Origin: Polaribacter dokdonensis
GTDB lineage: Bacteria; Bacteroidota; Bacteroidia; Flavobacteriales; Flavobacteriaceae
Length of the DNA stretch: 64,000 bases
Assembly: GCF_024362345.1 (NCBI RefSeq)
Contig: NZ_CP101505.1
Span: 2,067,501-2,131,500 of the forward strand
Reading direction: 5' to 3'
In this document: positions 35,753-44,964 of the stretch, piece after piece
How the letters are laid out: every line of letters begins with the position of its first letter
Numbering within the stretch: position 1 is the first letter of the stretch
Notes under the pieces: generated by a model
The model's database searches: none
What the model was told of the DNA's origin: nothing
What the model saw: the letters and a program-made list of their open reading frames with translations, nothing else
Position numbers and translations under genes: made by a program

Positions 35753-37021
35753 TTAATCTTCTTTTTCATTTTCTTCGATATCTGCTGTAAGATCTAAATT
35801 TCTAATAGTTGGGCTAACTACTGCTGTTGTAGCTACAGTAATTATGGTCATTGTGCCACCAAAAACAACAGCTGCAACTGGCCCTAGAATTTTAGCTGCT
35901 AAGCCACTTTCAAAAGCACCTAACTCATTAGAAGAACCTACAAACATAGAATTTACAGAAGATACTCTACCTCTCATTTCATCTGGTGTTTTTAACTGCA
36001 AAATAGTTTGACGAATCACCATAGATATACCATCTGCAGCCCCACTTACAAACAATGCTAATAAACTCACCCAAAAGATAGATGATAAACCAAAAGCAAT
36101 AATACTCAACCCAAAAATAAACACAGATATCAACATCTTTTTACCTGTATTTTTGTTGATAGGTATATAAGTTGTTAATAGCATAGTTACTATACTACCA
36201 ATGGAAATAGAGGCGTTTAATAGTCCAAAACCTTCAGGACCAACCTCTAAAATATCTTGAGCAAAAACAGATAAAATAGCAACTGTTCCACCAAACAAAA
36301 CTGCAATCATATCTAAGGTTAAAGCACCTAAAACAGCTTTGTTGCTAAATACAAACTTTACACCTGCTTTTAGACTTTCTGTAATAGGTTCACCAATTTT
36401 CTTATTTAAAATTGGTTTCTTTTTAATTAAAAATGTAAAAATTAATGATAAAATAACTAGAATAAATACTAGTAATAAAGTGTTGTCAACATCTATCCAA
36501 CTTATAAAAAAACCTCCACACAAAGCACCAGAAACTGATGCTGTTTTCCAAGTACTAGTGCTCCAAGTTGCAGCATTATGATATATTTTTTTAGGCACTA
36601 ATAAAGCCACTAAAGAAAAAATAGTAGGGCCAAAAAACGATCTTAAAAATCCGCCAAAAAATACCAATCCATAAATACAATACAAAACCGAATTTGTAGA
36701 CCAACCATTTACAACTTCATCTGATGTTAGTAAAAACAAACCTAAACTTATTAAAGAAAAAGCTGCAGTACATAAAGCAAGTAAGTTTCTTTTCTCTTTT
36801 TGATCTACAATATGACCCGCAAATAAGGCCATAGAAAAAGCAGGAATAATTTCCATTAAACCAATTATACCTAAAGAAAGAGGATCTTTTGTAATGGAAT
36901 ATACTTGCCACTCAATAACTATGAATTGCATAGACCATCCAAAAACCAAGAGAAATCTTACAAATAAAAATATATTAAATTCTCTAATTCTTAGAGCTGC
37001 ATATGGGTCTTGCTTTGCCAT
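35753..37021 (-). CDS. MFS transporter
   Basis: Twelve predicted membrane helices over 422 residues with the MFS loop 2-3 motif (GHIVDQKEKRNLLAL near residue 70). It resembles the enterobactin exporter-like/DHA3 group (FGPTIFSLVALLVPKKIYHNA). Likely exports a small molecule; the substrate is not shown by neighbours. It lies 3 bp downstream of the ACT-like protein gene and might be co-transcribed with it and gpsA. Confidence 0.88.
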   Translation of the reverse strand: MAKQDPYAALRIREFNIFLFVRFLLVFGWSMQFIVIEWQVYSITKDPLSLGIIGLMEIIPAFSMALFAGHIVDQKEKRNLLALCTAAFSLISLGLFLLTSDEVVNGWSTNSVLYCIYGLVFFGGFLRSFFGPTIFSLVALLVPKKIYHNAATWSTSTWKTASVSGALCGGFFISWIDVDNTLLLVFILVILSLIFTFLIKKKPILNKKIGEPITESLKAGVKFVFSNKAVLGALTLDMIAVLFGGTVAILSVFAQDILEVGPEGFGLLNASISIGSIVTMLLTTYIPINKNTGKKMLISVFIFGLSIIAFGLSSIFWVSLLALFVSGAADGISMVIRQTILQLKTPDEMRGRVSSVNSMFVGSSNELGAFESGLAAKILGPVAAVVFGGTMTIITVATTAVVSPTIRNLDLTADIEENEKED

Positions 37022-37024
37022 TTT

Positions 37025-37684
37025 TTAGTTTAATTTCATATCCATTAAAATGGCAAAAGTTTGGTTGATGTCTTCTTCATTCACAACAATTGTCATTTCG
37101 TTAGTAGTAGAAATAATTTCTTGTAATGAGATATCTGCCCAAGCTAATTGCTTTAAAATAAAGTAATAAATACCTGATTGTTCTAAATTTTCTTTTGGTA
37201 ATTTTATGGTGATAGATGCTAAATCTAGCATACTATTTGTAAGTGTTTCTTGCTCAAAAATTTCTTCTACAAAAGGTCTTAAATTTTTACTTGTAACAAT
37301 ATTTGTTTCGAAAATACCTTGAGAAACTGTTAGAAAATAGTCTGAACTTTCTGACGATTTTGTAAGTATTTTTGCAATTTCTCTCAATAAAGAAGGTGTA
37401 TTTTTAAAAGTAAAATCGCACAAATCAGAACGTACAATTACATCACCCAAATCTAAAGCTAACTTTTTAATATTCTTTCGAATACGTAATTCACTTGCAG
37501 GAGATAATCTGTTAATAGCCATCATAACAGCACCCACTTTAACTTCTTTCTTTAAAGTCTTAGAAACTTCTGGTAAAATAATTCTGGCAAGAGAAGAAAC
37601 GTTAATCAGTTTTTCATGCAGTGCTTCTTCTATAAAAGGTGTTTTTCTAATCGTACTTTCAACAACTTCTTGTATTGTTTTCAT
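37025..37684 (-). CDS. Conserved protein with C-terminal ACT-like region
   Basis: 219 residues with an N-terminal winged-helix-like segment (EALHEKLINVSSLARIILPEV) followed by a basic stretch and two possible ACT-like beta-alpha repeats (LASITIKLPKENLEQSGIYYF; NEMTIVVNEEDINQTFAIL). Related Bacteroidota and archaeal proteins are sometimes called aspartate kinase because of the ACT part, but no kinase domain exists here. Probably a small regulator that binds an amino acid; DNA binding is only a guess. Lies between gpsA and an MFS gene. Confidence 0.7.
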   Translation of the reverse strand: MKTIQEVVESTIRKTPFIEEALHEKLINVSSLARIILPEVSKTLKKEVKVGAVMMAINRLSPASELRIRKNIKKLALDLGDVIVRSDLCDFTFKNTPSLLREIAKILTKSSESSDYFLTVSQGIFETNIVTSKNLRPFVEEIFEQETLTNSMLDLASITIKLPKENLEQSGIYYFILKQLAWADISLQEIISTTNEMTIVVNEEDINQTFAILMDMKLN

Positions 37685-37727
37685 AATAATTGTTTAATAC
37701 ATTACAATAATGTTCAAAATTAAACAA

Positions 37728-38723
37728 TTAATCCAACTTATCAGTCAACTTTTTAAATTCTTTTTTCGGATTTTTATTCTCGTATAAAATGCTGTAAACA
37801 GTATCTATAATTGGCGTTTTTGCTTTGTTTTCTTGCTTAATTTTATAAGCACTTTTAGTTGCATAATAGCCTTCTGCAATCATGCTCATTTCATGTTGTG
37901 CAGAAATTACAGTGTAGCCTTTACCAATCATATTACCAAACATTCTATTTCTGCTAAAAACAGAATACCCAGTTACCAACAAATCACCTAAATAAGCAGA
38001 GTTATTTATGTTACGTTTCATTTTATGTACTTTTTTAATAAAACGTTTCATTTCGCGAATTGCATTACTCATTAAAACCGATTGAAAGTTATCTCCATAA
38101 CCCAAACCATGAGCAATACCTGCAGCTACAGCATAAATATTCTTAAGCATTGCAGCATATTCTGTACCTATAATATCATCAGAAATTTTAACTTTTATGT
38201 ACCAACTTTCAATGGCTTTAGCCATAAACTTTGCTTTATCTTCATCTATACAAGCTATTGTTAGGTAAGATAAACGCTCCATAGCTACTTCTTCTGCATG
38301 ACAAGGCCCAGTAATTACACCTATATTTTCTAGAGGTATATTGAACTCTTCATTAAAATGTTCGCCAATAATTAAACCTGTTTCTGGTACAATACCCTTT
38401 ATTGCAGAGAAAATAGTTTTACCATCTAAAGATGCTGTAAGTTTATTTAATTCGCTTGTTAAAAAAGCAGATGGTACAGCAAAAATTAAAATAGAATAAT
38501 TTTTAACAATGTAATTTATATCATCTGATAAGTCTAAAAACTTGGCATCTACATCTGCAGATGATAAGTATTTAGGATTATGATTGTTTTCTTTTATATG
38601 TTCTATAGACTGTGTATTTCGCATATACCAACCTATTTGATCTACATTTTCTGTGAGCATTTTAACAATTGCAGTTGCCCAACTTCCTCCTCCAATAACA
38701 GCAATATTTTGTTTGTTTTCCAT
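37728..38723 (-). CDS. gpsA: NAD(P)H-dependent glycerol-3-phosphate dehydrogenase
   Basis: Reduces dihydroxyacetone phosphate to sn-glycerol 3-phosphate for phospholipid synthesis; the biosynthetic counterpart of GlpD in this window. The N-terminal Rossmann motif IAVIGGGSWATAIVKML, the GPCHAEEVA segment and the catalytic Lys region (EYAAMLKNIYAVAAGIAHG) are present. ATG 38723 (MENKQNIAVIGGG) is used: an upstream ATG in frame would add 21 hydrophobic residues of no use to this soluble enzyme. 331 residues is normal. Confidence 0.94.
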   Translation of the reverse strand: MENKQNIAVIGGGSWATAIVKMLTENVDQIGWYMRNTQSIEHIKENNHNPKYLSSADVDAKFLDLSDDINYIVKNYSILIFAVPSAFLTSELNKLTASLDGKTIFSAIKGIVPETGLIIGEHFNEEFNIPLENIGVITGPCHAEEVAMERLSYLTIACIDEDKAKFMAKAIESWYIKVKISDDIIGTEYAAMLKNIYAVAAGIAHGLGYGDNFQSVLMSNAIREMKRFIKKVHKMKRNINNSAYLGDLLVTGYSVFSRNRMFGNMIGKGYTVISAQHEMSMIAEGYYATKSAYKIKQENKAKTPIIDTVYSILYENKNPKKEFKKLTDKLD

Positions 38724-38790
38724 ACTTCTTAATTTGCTGGTCAAAAGTAAGAAAACTATTAGGTTATAAAAGAAAGGGCTTCTCATTTAT

Positions 38791-38798
38791 TATATTTG
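38791..38798 (+). promoter_or_regulatory. Candidate -7 element of the esterase-dut pair
   Basis: TATATTTG, a match to TAnnTTTG, 17 bp before ATG 38816, in the gap between divergent gpsA and the esterase gene. No -33 element seen. Confidence 0.4.
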
Positions 38799-38815
38799 TT
38801 CAATAATTGAACTTT

Positions 38816-39679
38816 ATGAACAAGTACTTTTTACTTATTTTATCACTGTTATTTATAGCTATTAGTTGTAAAAGTATAGAGGTAAAACAAACAGTTAAAA
38901 CTGATATTCTAGAGCAAAAATCTTCAAGATCTAAGAATGTTGAAATCTTAAAAAAGGAGTTTATTATTAAAGATTTAAATACAGTTTCTCATAAGGTTTG
39001 GGTTTATTTACCTCCTAATTATGCAACTCCTACAAAAAGATTCCCTGTAATTTATATGCATGATGCTCAAAATTTATTTGATGCTGAAACTTCTTACGCT
39101 GGTGAGTGGAGTGTAGATGAGACTTTAAATAACTACTATAAAACCTCTAAAAATGGATTTATTGTTGTTGGTGTAGAAAATGGAGGAGAAAAAAGAATTG
39201 AAGAATATACTCCTTGGCCAAACAAAAAATATGGTGGAGGAAAAGGAGCAATTTATATAGATTTTCTAGTAAACGAATTGAAACCCTATATTGATGAAAA
39301 TTACAGAACAAAAACCAAAGCTAAGCATACTGCCATTATTGGTAGTTCTTTAGGAGGTTTAATTTCCTTTTATGGAGGTCTAAAATATCCTGATGTTTTT
39401 GGTAAAATAGGTGCACTTTCTCCATCTTTCTGGTTCTCTAACAATAGTTTTGCTTTTGCTTCAAGAAATAGTAATACAAAAAATACAAAACTATATTTAT
39501 TGATAGGTGATAAAGAAGGTGGTTCTATGGTTTCTGATACAGAAAAAATGGAACAATTACTATTAGAAAAGGGTTTTCCAAAAGAAAACTTAAAGACCAA
39601 AATTGTTGCTGATGGTAAACACACAGAATCATTTTGGAGAGATGAATTTTTAGAAACAATACTATTTTTATACGATTAA
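38816..39679 (+). CDS. Exported alpha/beta hydrolase (esterase D/Fes-like), lipoprotein
   Basis: Signal peptide with lipobox LFIAISCKS, then an esterase fold: [14 protein letters not shown], a strand-turn [15 protein letters not shown], nucleophile elbow [15 protein letters not shown] and a C-terminal His in DGKHTESFW. The closest match is the putative esterase family (Fes, antigen 85-like), which includes siderophore and carbohydrate esterases. ATG 38816 is chosen over TTG 38807. Located 2 bp before dut. Confidence 0.85.
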   Translation: MNKYFLLILSLLFIAISCKSIEVKQTVKTDILEQKSSRSKNVEILKKEFIIKDLNTVSHKVWVYLPPNYATPTKRFPVIYMHDAQNLFDAETSYAGEWSVDETLNNYYKTSKNGFIVVGVENGGEKRIEEYTPWPNKKYGGGKGAIYIDFLVNELKPYIDENYRTKTKAKHTAIIGSSLGGLISFYGGLKYPDVFGKIGALSPSFWFSNNSFAFASRNSNTKNTKLYLLIGDKEGGSMVSDTEKMEQLLLEKGFPKENLKTKIVADGKHTESFWRDEFLETILFLYD

Positions 39680-39681
39680 AT

Positions 39682-40116
39682 ATGATGAATGTTCAAATTA
39701 TAAATAAATCTAAACATGCAACTCCTAATTACGAAACAGAAGGTGCTGCTGGTATGGATTTAAGGGCAAATATAGAAGATGCAATAACATTAAAGCCTTT
39801 AGAAAGAGCTATTATTAAAACAGGCTTATTTATAGCTTTGCCTGTAGGTTTTGAGGCTCAAGTAAGACCTAGAAGTGGTTTGGCTGCTAAAAAAGGAATT
39901 ACTGTATTAAATTCACCTGGAACTGTAGATGCAGATTATAGAGGAGAAATTGGAGTAATTTTAGTAAACCTTTCTAATGAAGATTTTATTGTAAATGATG
40001 GAGAAAGAGTTGCACAATTAGTGATTGCAAAACATGAACGTGTAAATTGGAAAGAAGTAACAGTTTTAGACGAAACTGAACGTGGTTCAGGAGGGTTTGG
40101 AAGTACAGGAGTGTAA
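39682..40116 (+). CDS. dut: dUTP diphosphatase
   Basis: Trimeric dUTPase that hydrolyses dUTP to dUMP, limiting uracil in DNA. All five family motifs are visible, including GAAGMDLRA (1), [11 protein letters not shown] (2), [13 protein letters not shown] (3; catalytic Asp) and [10 protein letters not shown] (5) at the C-terminus. 144 residues is standard. Ends just before a bidirectional terminator. Confidence 0.96.
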   Translation: MMNVQIINKSKHATPNYETEGAAGMDLRANIEDAITLKPLERAIIKTGLFIALPVGFEAQVRPRSGLAAKKGITVLNSPGTVDADYRGEIGVILVNLSNEDFIVNDGERVAQLVIAKHERVNWKEVTVLDETERGSGGFGSTGV

Positions 40117-40150
40117 AAAACAAAAAGGCTAAATAGCCTTTTTTGTTTTT
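40117..40150. terminator. Bidirectional intrinsic terminator between dut and a GNAT gene
   Basis: Stem AAAAAGGCT / AGCCTTTTTT around an AAAT loop (40131-40134), in an outer A-run/T-run pairing. Terminates dut on the plus strand and the GNAT gene on the minus strand. Confidence 0.85.
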
Positions 40151-40156
40151 TAAGAA

Positions 40157-40693
40157 TTATAGCAATTTATAAAGTTGACTCATTTTACGAACATCTTTTT
40201 TCATCAACTCAAAAGGTAAAAAAACATGAGCATGGTATTGATAACCCAACTTTTTATAAAATTCGAAAGCTTGTAGTTTGGCATCCATAGCATCTAGCCA
40301 AATTGCTTTATAGTCTTTGCGTAAAGCTTCTTTCTCTAACCAATTCATAATAGCTTTTCCTACTCCTTTTCCCTGAACTTTTTCATGTAAATAAAGTCGA
40401 TGTAATTTTACCTGATTTGCTATTTGTAAGTTCTTAAGTGGTTTATTCCAAACAACTCTAAAGTTTCCAATAATTTCATCATCTACTACAACAAAATAAT
40501 AATTTGCTTTTTCTTCCTTAAGCTCTTTTAAAACATTGGTTTTAGAATATTGTTGATTAATATACCAAGTACCATTATCTGGCCACAGAAAGCTATATGC
40601 AGCAGGATAAATTATATTCATCAAATTATACAGAACATCAACATCTTGTTCTGTAATTTCTCTTAAAACTATATTTTGTTTTATAGGTATCAT
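40157..40693 (-). CDS. GNAT family N-acetyltransferase
   Basis: 178 residues with the acetyl-CoA loop VQGKGVGKAIMNWLEKEA (about 108-125) and the C-terminal YKAIWLDAMDAKLQAFEFYKKLGY, a standard GNAT end. It resembles RimI-like/diamine acetyltransferase-type proteins; the substrate is unknown. It lies downstream of recA with the recA terminator between them. Confidence 0.87.
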   Translation of the reverse strand: MIPIKQNIVLREITEQDVDVLYNLMNIIYPAAYSFLWPDNGTWYINQQYSKTNVLKELKEEKANYYFVVVDDEIIGNFRVVWNKPLKNLQIANQVKLHRLYLHEKVQGKGVGKAIMNWLEKEALRKDYKAIWLDAMDAKLQAFEFYKKLGYQYHAHVFLPFELMKKDVRKMSQLYKLL

Positions 40694-40702
40694 CTGTATA
40701 GA

Positions 40703-40739
40703 AAAACTGCTATAGATTGATTACTTCTATAGCAGTTTT
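40703..40739 (-). terminator. Intrinsic terminator of recA
   Basis: Long stem AAAACTGCTATAGA (40703-40716) / TCTATAGCAGTTTT (40726-40739), 9-nt loop. On the minus strand it ends in a T-run, 29 bp after the recA stop. Confidence 0.85.
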
Positions 40740-40767
40740 AAATAATTGTTAGAACTTTTAAAATAAC

Positions 40768-41775
40768 TTATTCTTGATTTTCAATAGCATCTTTTATTTT
40801 CATTTCTAACTCTTCCATTAACTCTGGATTGTCTTTAATTAAGCCTTTCACAGAATCTCTTCCTTGCCCTAATTTTGTATCACCATAGCTAAACCAAGAT
40901 CCACTTTTCTTTACAATACCTAATTCTACACCAATGTCTAAAATTTCACCAACTTTAGATATTCCTTGTCCGTACATAATATCAAATTCTGCAATTTGGA
41001 AAGGTGGTGCTACTTTATTTTTAACAACTTTTACTTTTGTACTGTTACCAATAACTCTATCTCCGTCTTTAATTTGCGTTCTTCTTCTAATATCTAAACG
41101 AACTGAAGCATAAAATTTTAATGCATTACCACCAGTTGTTGTTTCTGGGTTACCAAACATAACTCCAATTTTTTCTCTCAACTGGTTAATAAATATAACT
41201 GTACAATTTGTTTTAGAAATAGTACCTGTTAATTTACGTAAGGCTTGAGACATTAAACGTGCATGAAGACCCATTTTAGAATCACCCATTTCACCTTCAA
41301 TCTCAGATTTTGGTGTAAGTGCTGCAACAGAATCAATAACTACAATATCTATTGCTCCAGATCTAATTAAATTGTCTGCAATTTCTAATGCTTGCTCTCC
41401 ATGATCTGGTTGAGAAATAATTAAATTATCTATATCTACACCTAAATTTTCTGCATAAAACTTATCAAAAGCGTGTTCTGCATCAATAAATGCTGCAATA
41501 CCTCCTGCTTTTTGAGCTTCTGCAATTGCGTGTATTGTTAATGTTGTTTTACCTGATGATTCTGGCCCATAAATTTCAATAACTCTACCTCTAGGATAAC
41601 CACCAACTCCTAAAGCTAAATCTAATCCTAAAGAACCAGATGAAATAGCATCTACATCTTCTGTTACTACATCTCCTAATTTCATTACAGAACCTTTACC
41701 ATACGTTTTATCTAGTTTATCTAGAGTAAGTTGTAATGCTTTTAGTTTTGCTGCTTTTTCTTTATCTGCTGCCAT
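40768..41775 (-). CDS. recA: Recombinase RecA
   Basis: ATP-dependent strand exchange and SOS co-protease. Walker [10 protein letters not shown] (70-78), the catalytic Glu in FIDAEHAFD, Walker [13 protein letters not shown], and loop L2 ([22 protein letters not shown], in parts) are all intact. 335 residues, slightly shorter at the acidic C-terminus than in E. coli. Its modulator recX is 32 kb to the left. Its own terminator follows. I did not find a clear SOS box in the 110 bp upstream. Confidence 0.98.
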   Translation of the reverse strand: MAADKEKAAKLKALQLTLDKLDKTYGKGSVMKLGDVVTEDVDAISSGSLGLDLALGVGGYPRGRVIEIYGPESSGKTTLTIHAIAEAQKAGGIAAFIDAEHAFDKFYAENLGVDIDNLIISQPDHGEQALEIADNLIRSGAIDIVVIDSVAALTPKSEIEGEMGDSKMGLHARLMSQALRKLTGTISKTNCTVIFINQLREKIGVMFGNPETTTGGNALKFYASVRLDIRRRTQIKDGDRVIGNSTKVKVVKNKVAPPFQIAEFDIMYGQGISKVGEILDIGVELGIVKKSGSWFSYGDTKLGQGRDSVKGLIKDNPELMEELEMKIKDAIENQE

Positions 41776-41886
41776 AAATCTTGCTAATATTAATTTTAAA
41801 ATAGTGTCACAAGTTACGAAAAACTCTTCTCAAATACCTAACAAAATAAACGCATTTTATGTTATTTTTACTAAAATTTAGTTAAG

Positions 41887-42678
41887 ATGAAATCGATAAT
41901 TGTTTTAGAGAATAACAATAGTAAAGTTCGTATAGAAAAAGGCGAATTAATTAGTTTTATTTTTAATAATGAAGAATTTATTCATCAGAAAGGAAACAAA
42001 GGTTGGCGAAAATCTGATGATGAAATGTTTCCTGTTATTGGGCCAACTTCTAAAAACAATTATAGAATGCATACTAAAAAAGGTAATGCTATTCAAGATC
42101 AGCATGGTTTGCTTCGAGAATTAACTTATGAGTTGTATTATAGTGATGCTACTTCTGCTAAATTCATTAAAAGTTATGCTGCCAACACTAAAATAAACAA
42201 TGCAAAATTTCCAGAAAAATCTACTGAACCCCTTTTAAATTGGCCTTTCGATTTTAGTTTTGAAAAAAACTTTACGTTAAAAGAAGGAATTTTAGAAATT
42301 GATTTTAAAATAACATCTGAAGAAGGAATGCCATACATGTTAGGCTATCATCCTGCTTTTCTATTGTCTGATACTGGTAAGGATACTTTAGTAGCAAATG
42401 ATAAAAAAATTACTTTAGAAGATATTTATGAAGTAGGGCATAATGCTTTTCCTGTTTTGAATACAGATAAAATAATTTTACAAAATACTGATAGAAAGCA
42501 TTTAGAAATTAGTACTACTGGTTTTAATAACTTTATGTTATGGACACAAGTTAATAACATGTTATGTATAGAACCAATTACACAATATACTTCTTACACT
42601 GATCAAAAATTTTCTGAAGAAAATATGCGCATTTCTAAAGGAGTAAATGAATTTTCTGTTCACATTAAGGTAATTTAA
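41887..42678 (+). CDS. Aldose 1-epimerase family protein
   Basis: Beta-sandwich mutarotase-fold protein: MFPVIGPTSKNNYRM (about 50-64), DQHGLLRELTYEL and GYHPAFLLSDTG, the latter matching the conserved His/Pro region of the family. At 263 residues it is of the shorter LacX/YeaD-like group. It interconverts anomers of sugars or hexose 6-phosphates; the natural sugar is not shown. Its stop lies 1 bp before the TTG start of the pseudouridine synthase gene. Confidence 0.85.
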   Translation: MKSIIVLENNNSKVRIEKGELISFIFNNEEFIHQKGNKGWRKSDDEMFPVIGPTSKNNYRMHTKKGNAIQDQHGLLRELTYELYYSDATSAKFIKSYAANTKINNAKFPEKSTEPLLNWPFDFSFEKNFTLKEGILEIDFKITSEEGMPYMLGYHPAFLLSDTGKDTLVANDKKITLEDIYEVGHNAFPVLNTDKIILQNTDRKHLEISTTGFNNFMLWTQVNNMLCIEPITQYTSYTDQKFSEENMRISKGVNEFSVHIKVI

Positions 42679-42679
42679 T

Positions 42680-43252
42680 TTGGAGAAAAAACATCGTCAT
42701 TTTATACTACACAAACCTTATGGTTACTTGTCTCAGTTTATAACAAATCAAACTAAGAGAAAGAAAAAAATGTTAGGAGAATTATATGATTTTCCTGAAG
42801 GTACAATGGCTATTGGACGTTTAGATTTTACCTCTGAAGGATTACTTTTATTAACAACAGATGGTAAAGTTTCTCAAGAAATTAGAAGTAATAAATATGA
42901 GAAAGAGTATTATGTACAAGTAGATGGTTTAATTACTCAAACTGCAATTGAAGCTCTTAAAAAAGGTGTAGAAATTGGTTTTGAGGGTAAAAAATACATC
43001 ACAAAACCAGGTAAAGCCTCTATAATAGAAGACCCGAAATTTCCTTTACGTAGTCAAAAAATTAGAGATGATAGACATGGACCCACAAGTTGGATTTCTG
43101 TAATTATTAGAGAAGGTAAATTTAGACAAGTTCGTAAAATGACAGCTGCTGTTGGTTACCCAACTTTACGTTTAGTTCGTGTTAGAATAGATACAATTAC
43201 CATATATAATTTGCAAAATGGTGAAGTTAAGGAAGTACCTCAACTTCCTTAA
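42680..43252 (+). CDS. Pseudouridine synthase, RluE/RsuA-like
   Basis: Converts a uridine in ribosomal RNA to pseudouridine. The catalytic aspartate is Asp49 in AIGRLDFTSEGLLLLT; the C-terminal REGKFRQVRKMTAAVGYPTLRLVR is typical of RluE. The S4 domain found in RsuA is absent, as in RluE. TTG at 42680 is the only start: an in-frame stop is just upstream and the first ATG would remove the conserved HFILHKPYGYLSQF. It overlaps the convergent ElaA-like gene by 4 bp. Confidence 0.88.
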   Translation: MEKKHRHFILHKPYGYLSQFITNQTKRKKKMLGELYDFPEGTMAIGRLDFTSEGLLLLTTDGKVSQEIRSNKYEKEYYVQVDGLITQTAIEALKKGVEIGFEGKKYITKPGKASIIEDPKFPLRSQKIRDDRHGPTSWISVIIREGKFRQVRKMTAAVGYPTLRLVRVRIDTITIYNLQNGEVKEVPQLP

Positions 43253-43689
43253 TCTTTATCCATTCTAATATGTGGAATTCCATCTTCTAAATATTCATCA
43301 TCAACCTGATAAAATCCATGAGATTCATAAAATTTTTTTAAGTATTTCTGAGCAGAAATCGTAATCTTATCTTCTTTAAAATTATTCTTTATAGCATTTA
43401 TAGATGCTATCATTATTTGATGCCCAAAATTAAATTTTCGTTCAGAATCTTTTACAACAACTCTTCCAATACTAGAATTTTTAAAATAATCTCCTGGTTT
43501 AAAAATACGTGTATAGGCTATTAATACATCATTTTTGTAACCTAATACATGTAATGCTTTTTGGTCTTTAAAGTCTATATCTTGGTATACACAATCTTGC
43601 TCAACCACAAAAACTTCAGAGCGTAATTGAAGTAAATTGTAAAGCTCTGAGGTATTTAATTCAGTAAAGCTTTTTACTTGGATGTTCAT
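43249..43689 (-). CDS. ElaA-like GNAT acetyltransferase
   Basis: 146 residues with the ElaA features LRSEVFVVEQDCVYQDIDFKD and VVVKDSERKFNFGHQIM (acetyl-CoA loop), and a C-terminal AQKYLKKFYESHGF. The acetyl acceptor is unknown. ATG 43689 (MNIQVKSFTEL) is used: its A is shared with the TAA stop of rpiB (TAATG), a coupling arrangement. Four additional upstream residues in some reading would have no start. Confidence 0.87.
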   Translation of the reverse strand: MNIQVKSFTELNTSELYNLLQLRSEVFVVEQDCVYQDIDFKDQKALHVLGYKNDVLIAYTRIFKPGDYFKNSSIGRVVVKDSERKFNFGHQIMIASINAIKNNFKEDKITISAQKYLKKFYESHGFYQVDDEYLEDGIPHIRMDKD

Positions 43690-44123
43690 TACCCAGCACA
43701 AGAAATTTTGTTAACTCTATTTGCATGACGTCCACCTTCAAATTCAGTAGTTAAAAACACATCTACAAAACCAATAGCTTGTTGTAGAGATACAAAACGT
43801 GCAGGAATCGTTAATACATTTGCATTATTATGTTGTCTTGTTAAAGCCACTAACTCATTATTCCAACACAAAGCAGCTCTAATACCTTGGTGTTTATTAG
43901 CTGTCATTTGTGCACCATTACCAGAACCACATAAAATAATGCCTAACTCTGCTTTACCAGATTCAACTGCGTCTGCTGTTGGATGAATAGCATCTGGATA
44001 ATCCATAGAACTGTTTGTATCTGTTCCAAAATTTAGAACAGAATAGCCTTTTTCTTCTAAGTGTTTTATAATTTCGAACTTGTATTCAGTTCCTGCGTGA
44101 TCATTACCTATGGCAATTGTCAT
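43689..44123 (-). CDS. rpiB: Ribose 5-phosphate isomerase B
   Basis: Interconverts ribose 5-phosphate and ribulose 5-phosphate in the pentose phosphate pathway. The family hallmarks are IGNDHAGTEYK at the start, the catalytic cysteine loop ILCGSGNGAQM and the His-containing GGRHANRVNKI end. 144 residues is normal. The upstream side is a long AT-rich region without a gene; ElaA-like gene follows through a TAATG overlap. Confidence 0.93.
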   Translation of the reverse strand: MTIAIGNDHAGTEYKFEIIKHLEEKGYSVLNFGTDTNSSMDYPDAIHPTADAVESGKAELGIILCGSGNGAQMTANKHQGIRAALCWNNELVALTRQHNNANVLTIPARFVSLQQAIGFVDVFLTTEFEGGRHANRVNKISCAG

Positions 44124-44712
44124 AATAAATTGATTTTATTGCGTTTAACAGGTACAAAAATATAGAATTTAATGGTTATTAACAGATACAAATTTTTAAA
44201 ACTTATCAATTTTTAATAACTACTTATTTTTAAACGATTTATCTATTTTAAGCGAATGTTAAGAACTTATCATTAAAAACTCGAAAGTTTTTTTGGTGAT
44301 TTTAAATTTTATTACAATACAAGCAACCAAAGCACATACACAACTTTTATTATTCTTTTTTGATAAAAGTTTATCAACATAAAATTTACAATTAGTTTAC
44401 ATTAAAAAGCAAATTAATTATAAGTAAAACTGTGTGAACTACTGTTTATAAGTTTTGTTAATAACTACAATTATAAGTTGATTTTTAAGACATTGGGTTA
44501 CTTATAAAATGTCAATTGTTTTTAATAAGTGATATTATAAAATTAAAAACTAATTTTTTATTGTAGCTATTCACATACTATTATAAACATCATTGTTTTT
44601 TAAAATTTTTAAAAAGAAAAAGTATAATACTATATAATGTTAATAAGTAAAGATTTTTAAAAATTTAAATAATTAGAAAAGTGTAAGAATTAAAATAGTG
44701 ATGAAGGTAAAA
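44124..44712. other. 589-bp AT-rich region without a gene
   Basis: No credible coding frame on either strand. It is extremely AT-rich and has several short DnaA-box-like words: TTATTAACA (44176-44184), TTATCAACA (44371-44379), and CTATTCACA (44567-44575), each one or two bases from TTATnCACA. There are many repeats of TAATAA/TTATAA type. No tRNA, hairpin terminator or riboswitch was recognised. A replication origin or regulatory region is conceivable but unproved. Confidence 0.4.
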
Positions 44713-44886
44713 CTAAACAGTTTTGTTTTTTGTATTGCGAATAGAAAGTGTGTCTTGTTGAACTTCTACAGTTTCTTTTGGAATTTCTGTTTTGTTTAAT
44801 GTAGTATTTACAATAACAACAGTAATTAAAATTCCTGCAACAAAGATTACTGAAAATAATGCAATGATTTTACGTAGATTTTTCAT
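44713..44886 (-). CDS. Small single-pass membrane protein (57 aa)
   Basis: A short frame with ATG at 44886 and TAG at 44713-44715 gives MKNLRKIIALFSVIFVAGIL at the start, then more hydrophobic residues (ITVVIVN) and a polar tail with TEIPKETVEVQQDTLSIRN. A basic N-terminus followed by one transmembrane helix (about 8-27) and an acidic outer tail fits an inner membrane peptide anchored with its C-terminus outside. It lies between rpiB and the diacylglycerol kinase gene in the AT-rich gap. Function unknown; codon use is in line with real genes. Confidence 0.62.
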   Translation of the reverse strand: MKNLRKIIALFSVIFVAGILITVVIVNTTLNKTEIPKETVEVQQDTLSIRNTKNKTV

Positions 44887-44964
44887 GGTAATTAGTTGAC
44901 CTTCATTATTAAAGACGTAAAAAATTGCAAATTGTTACATTAATTTTAAGATTTCTTTAACTTT

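Noticed and set aside
44124..44964. tRNA or rRNA gene in the long intergenic gap
   Set aside because: No cloverleaf-like stems, no GTTC-type T-arm sequence; AT-rich throughout.
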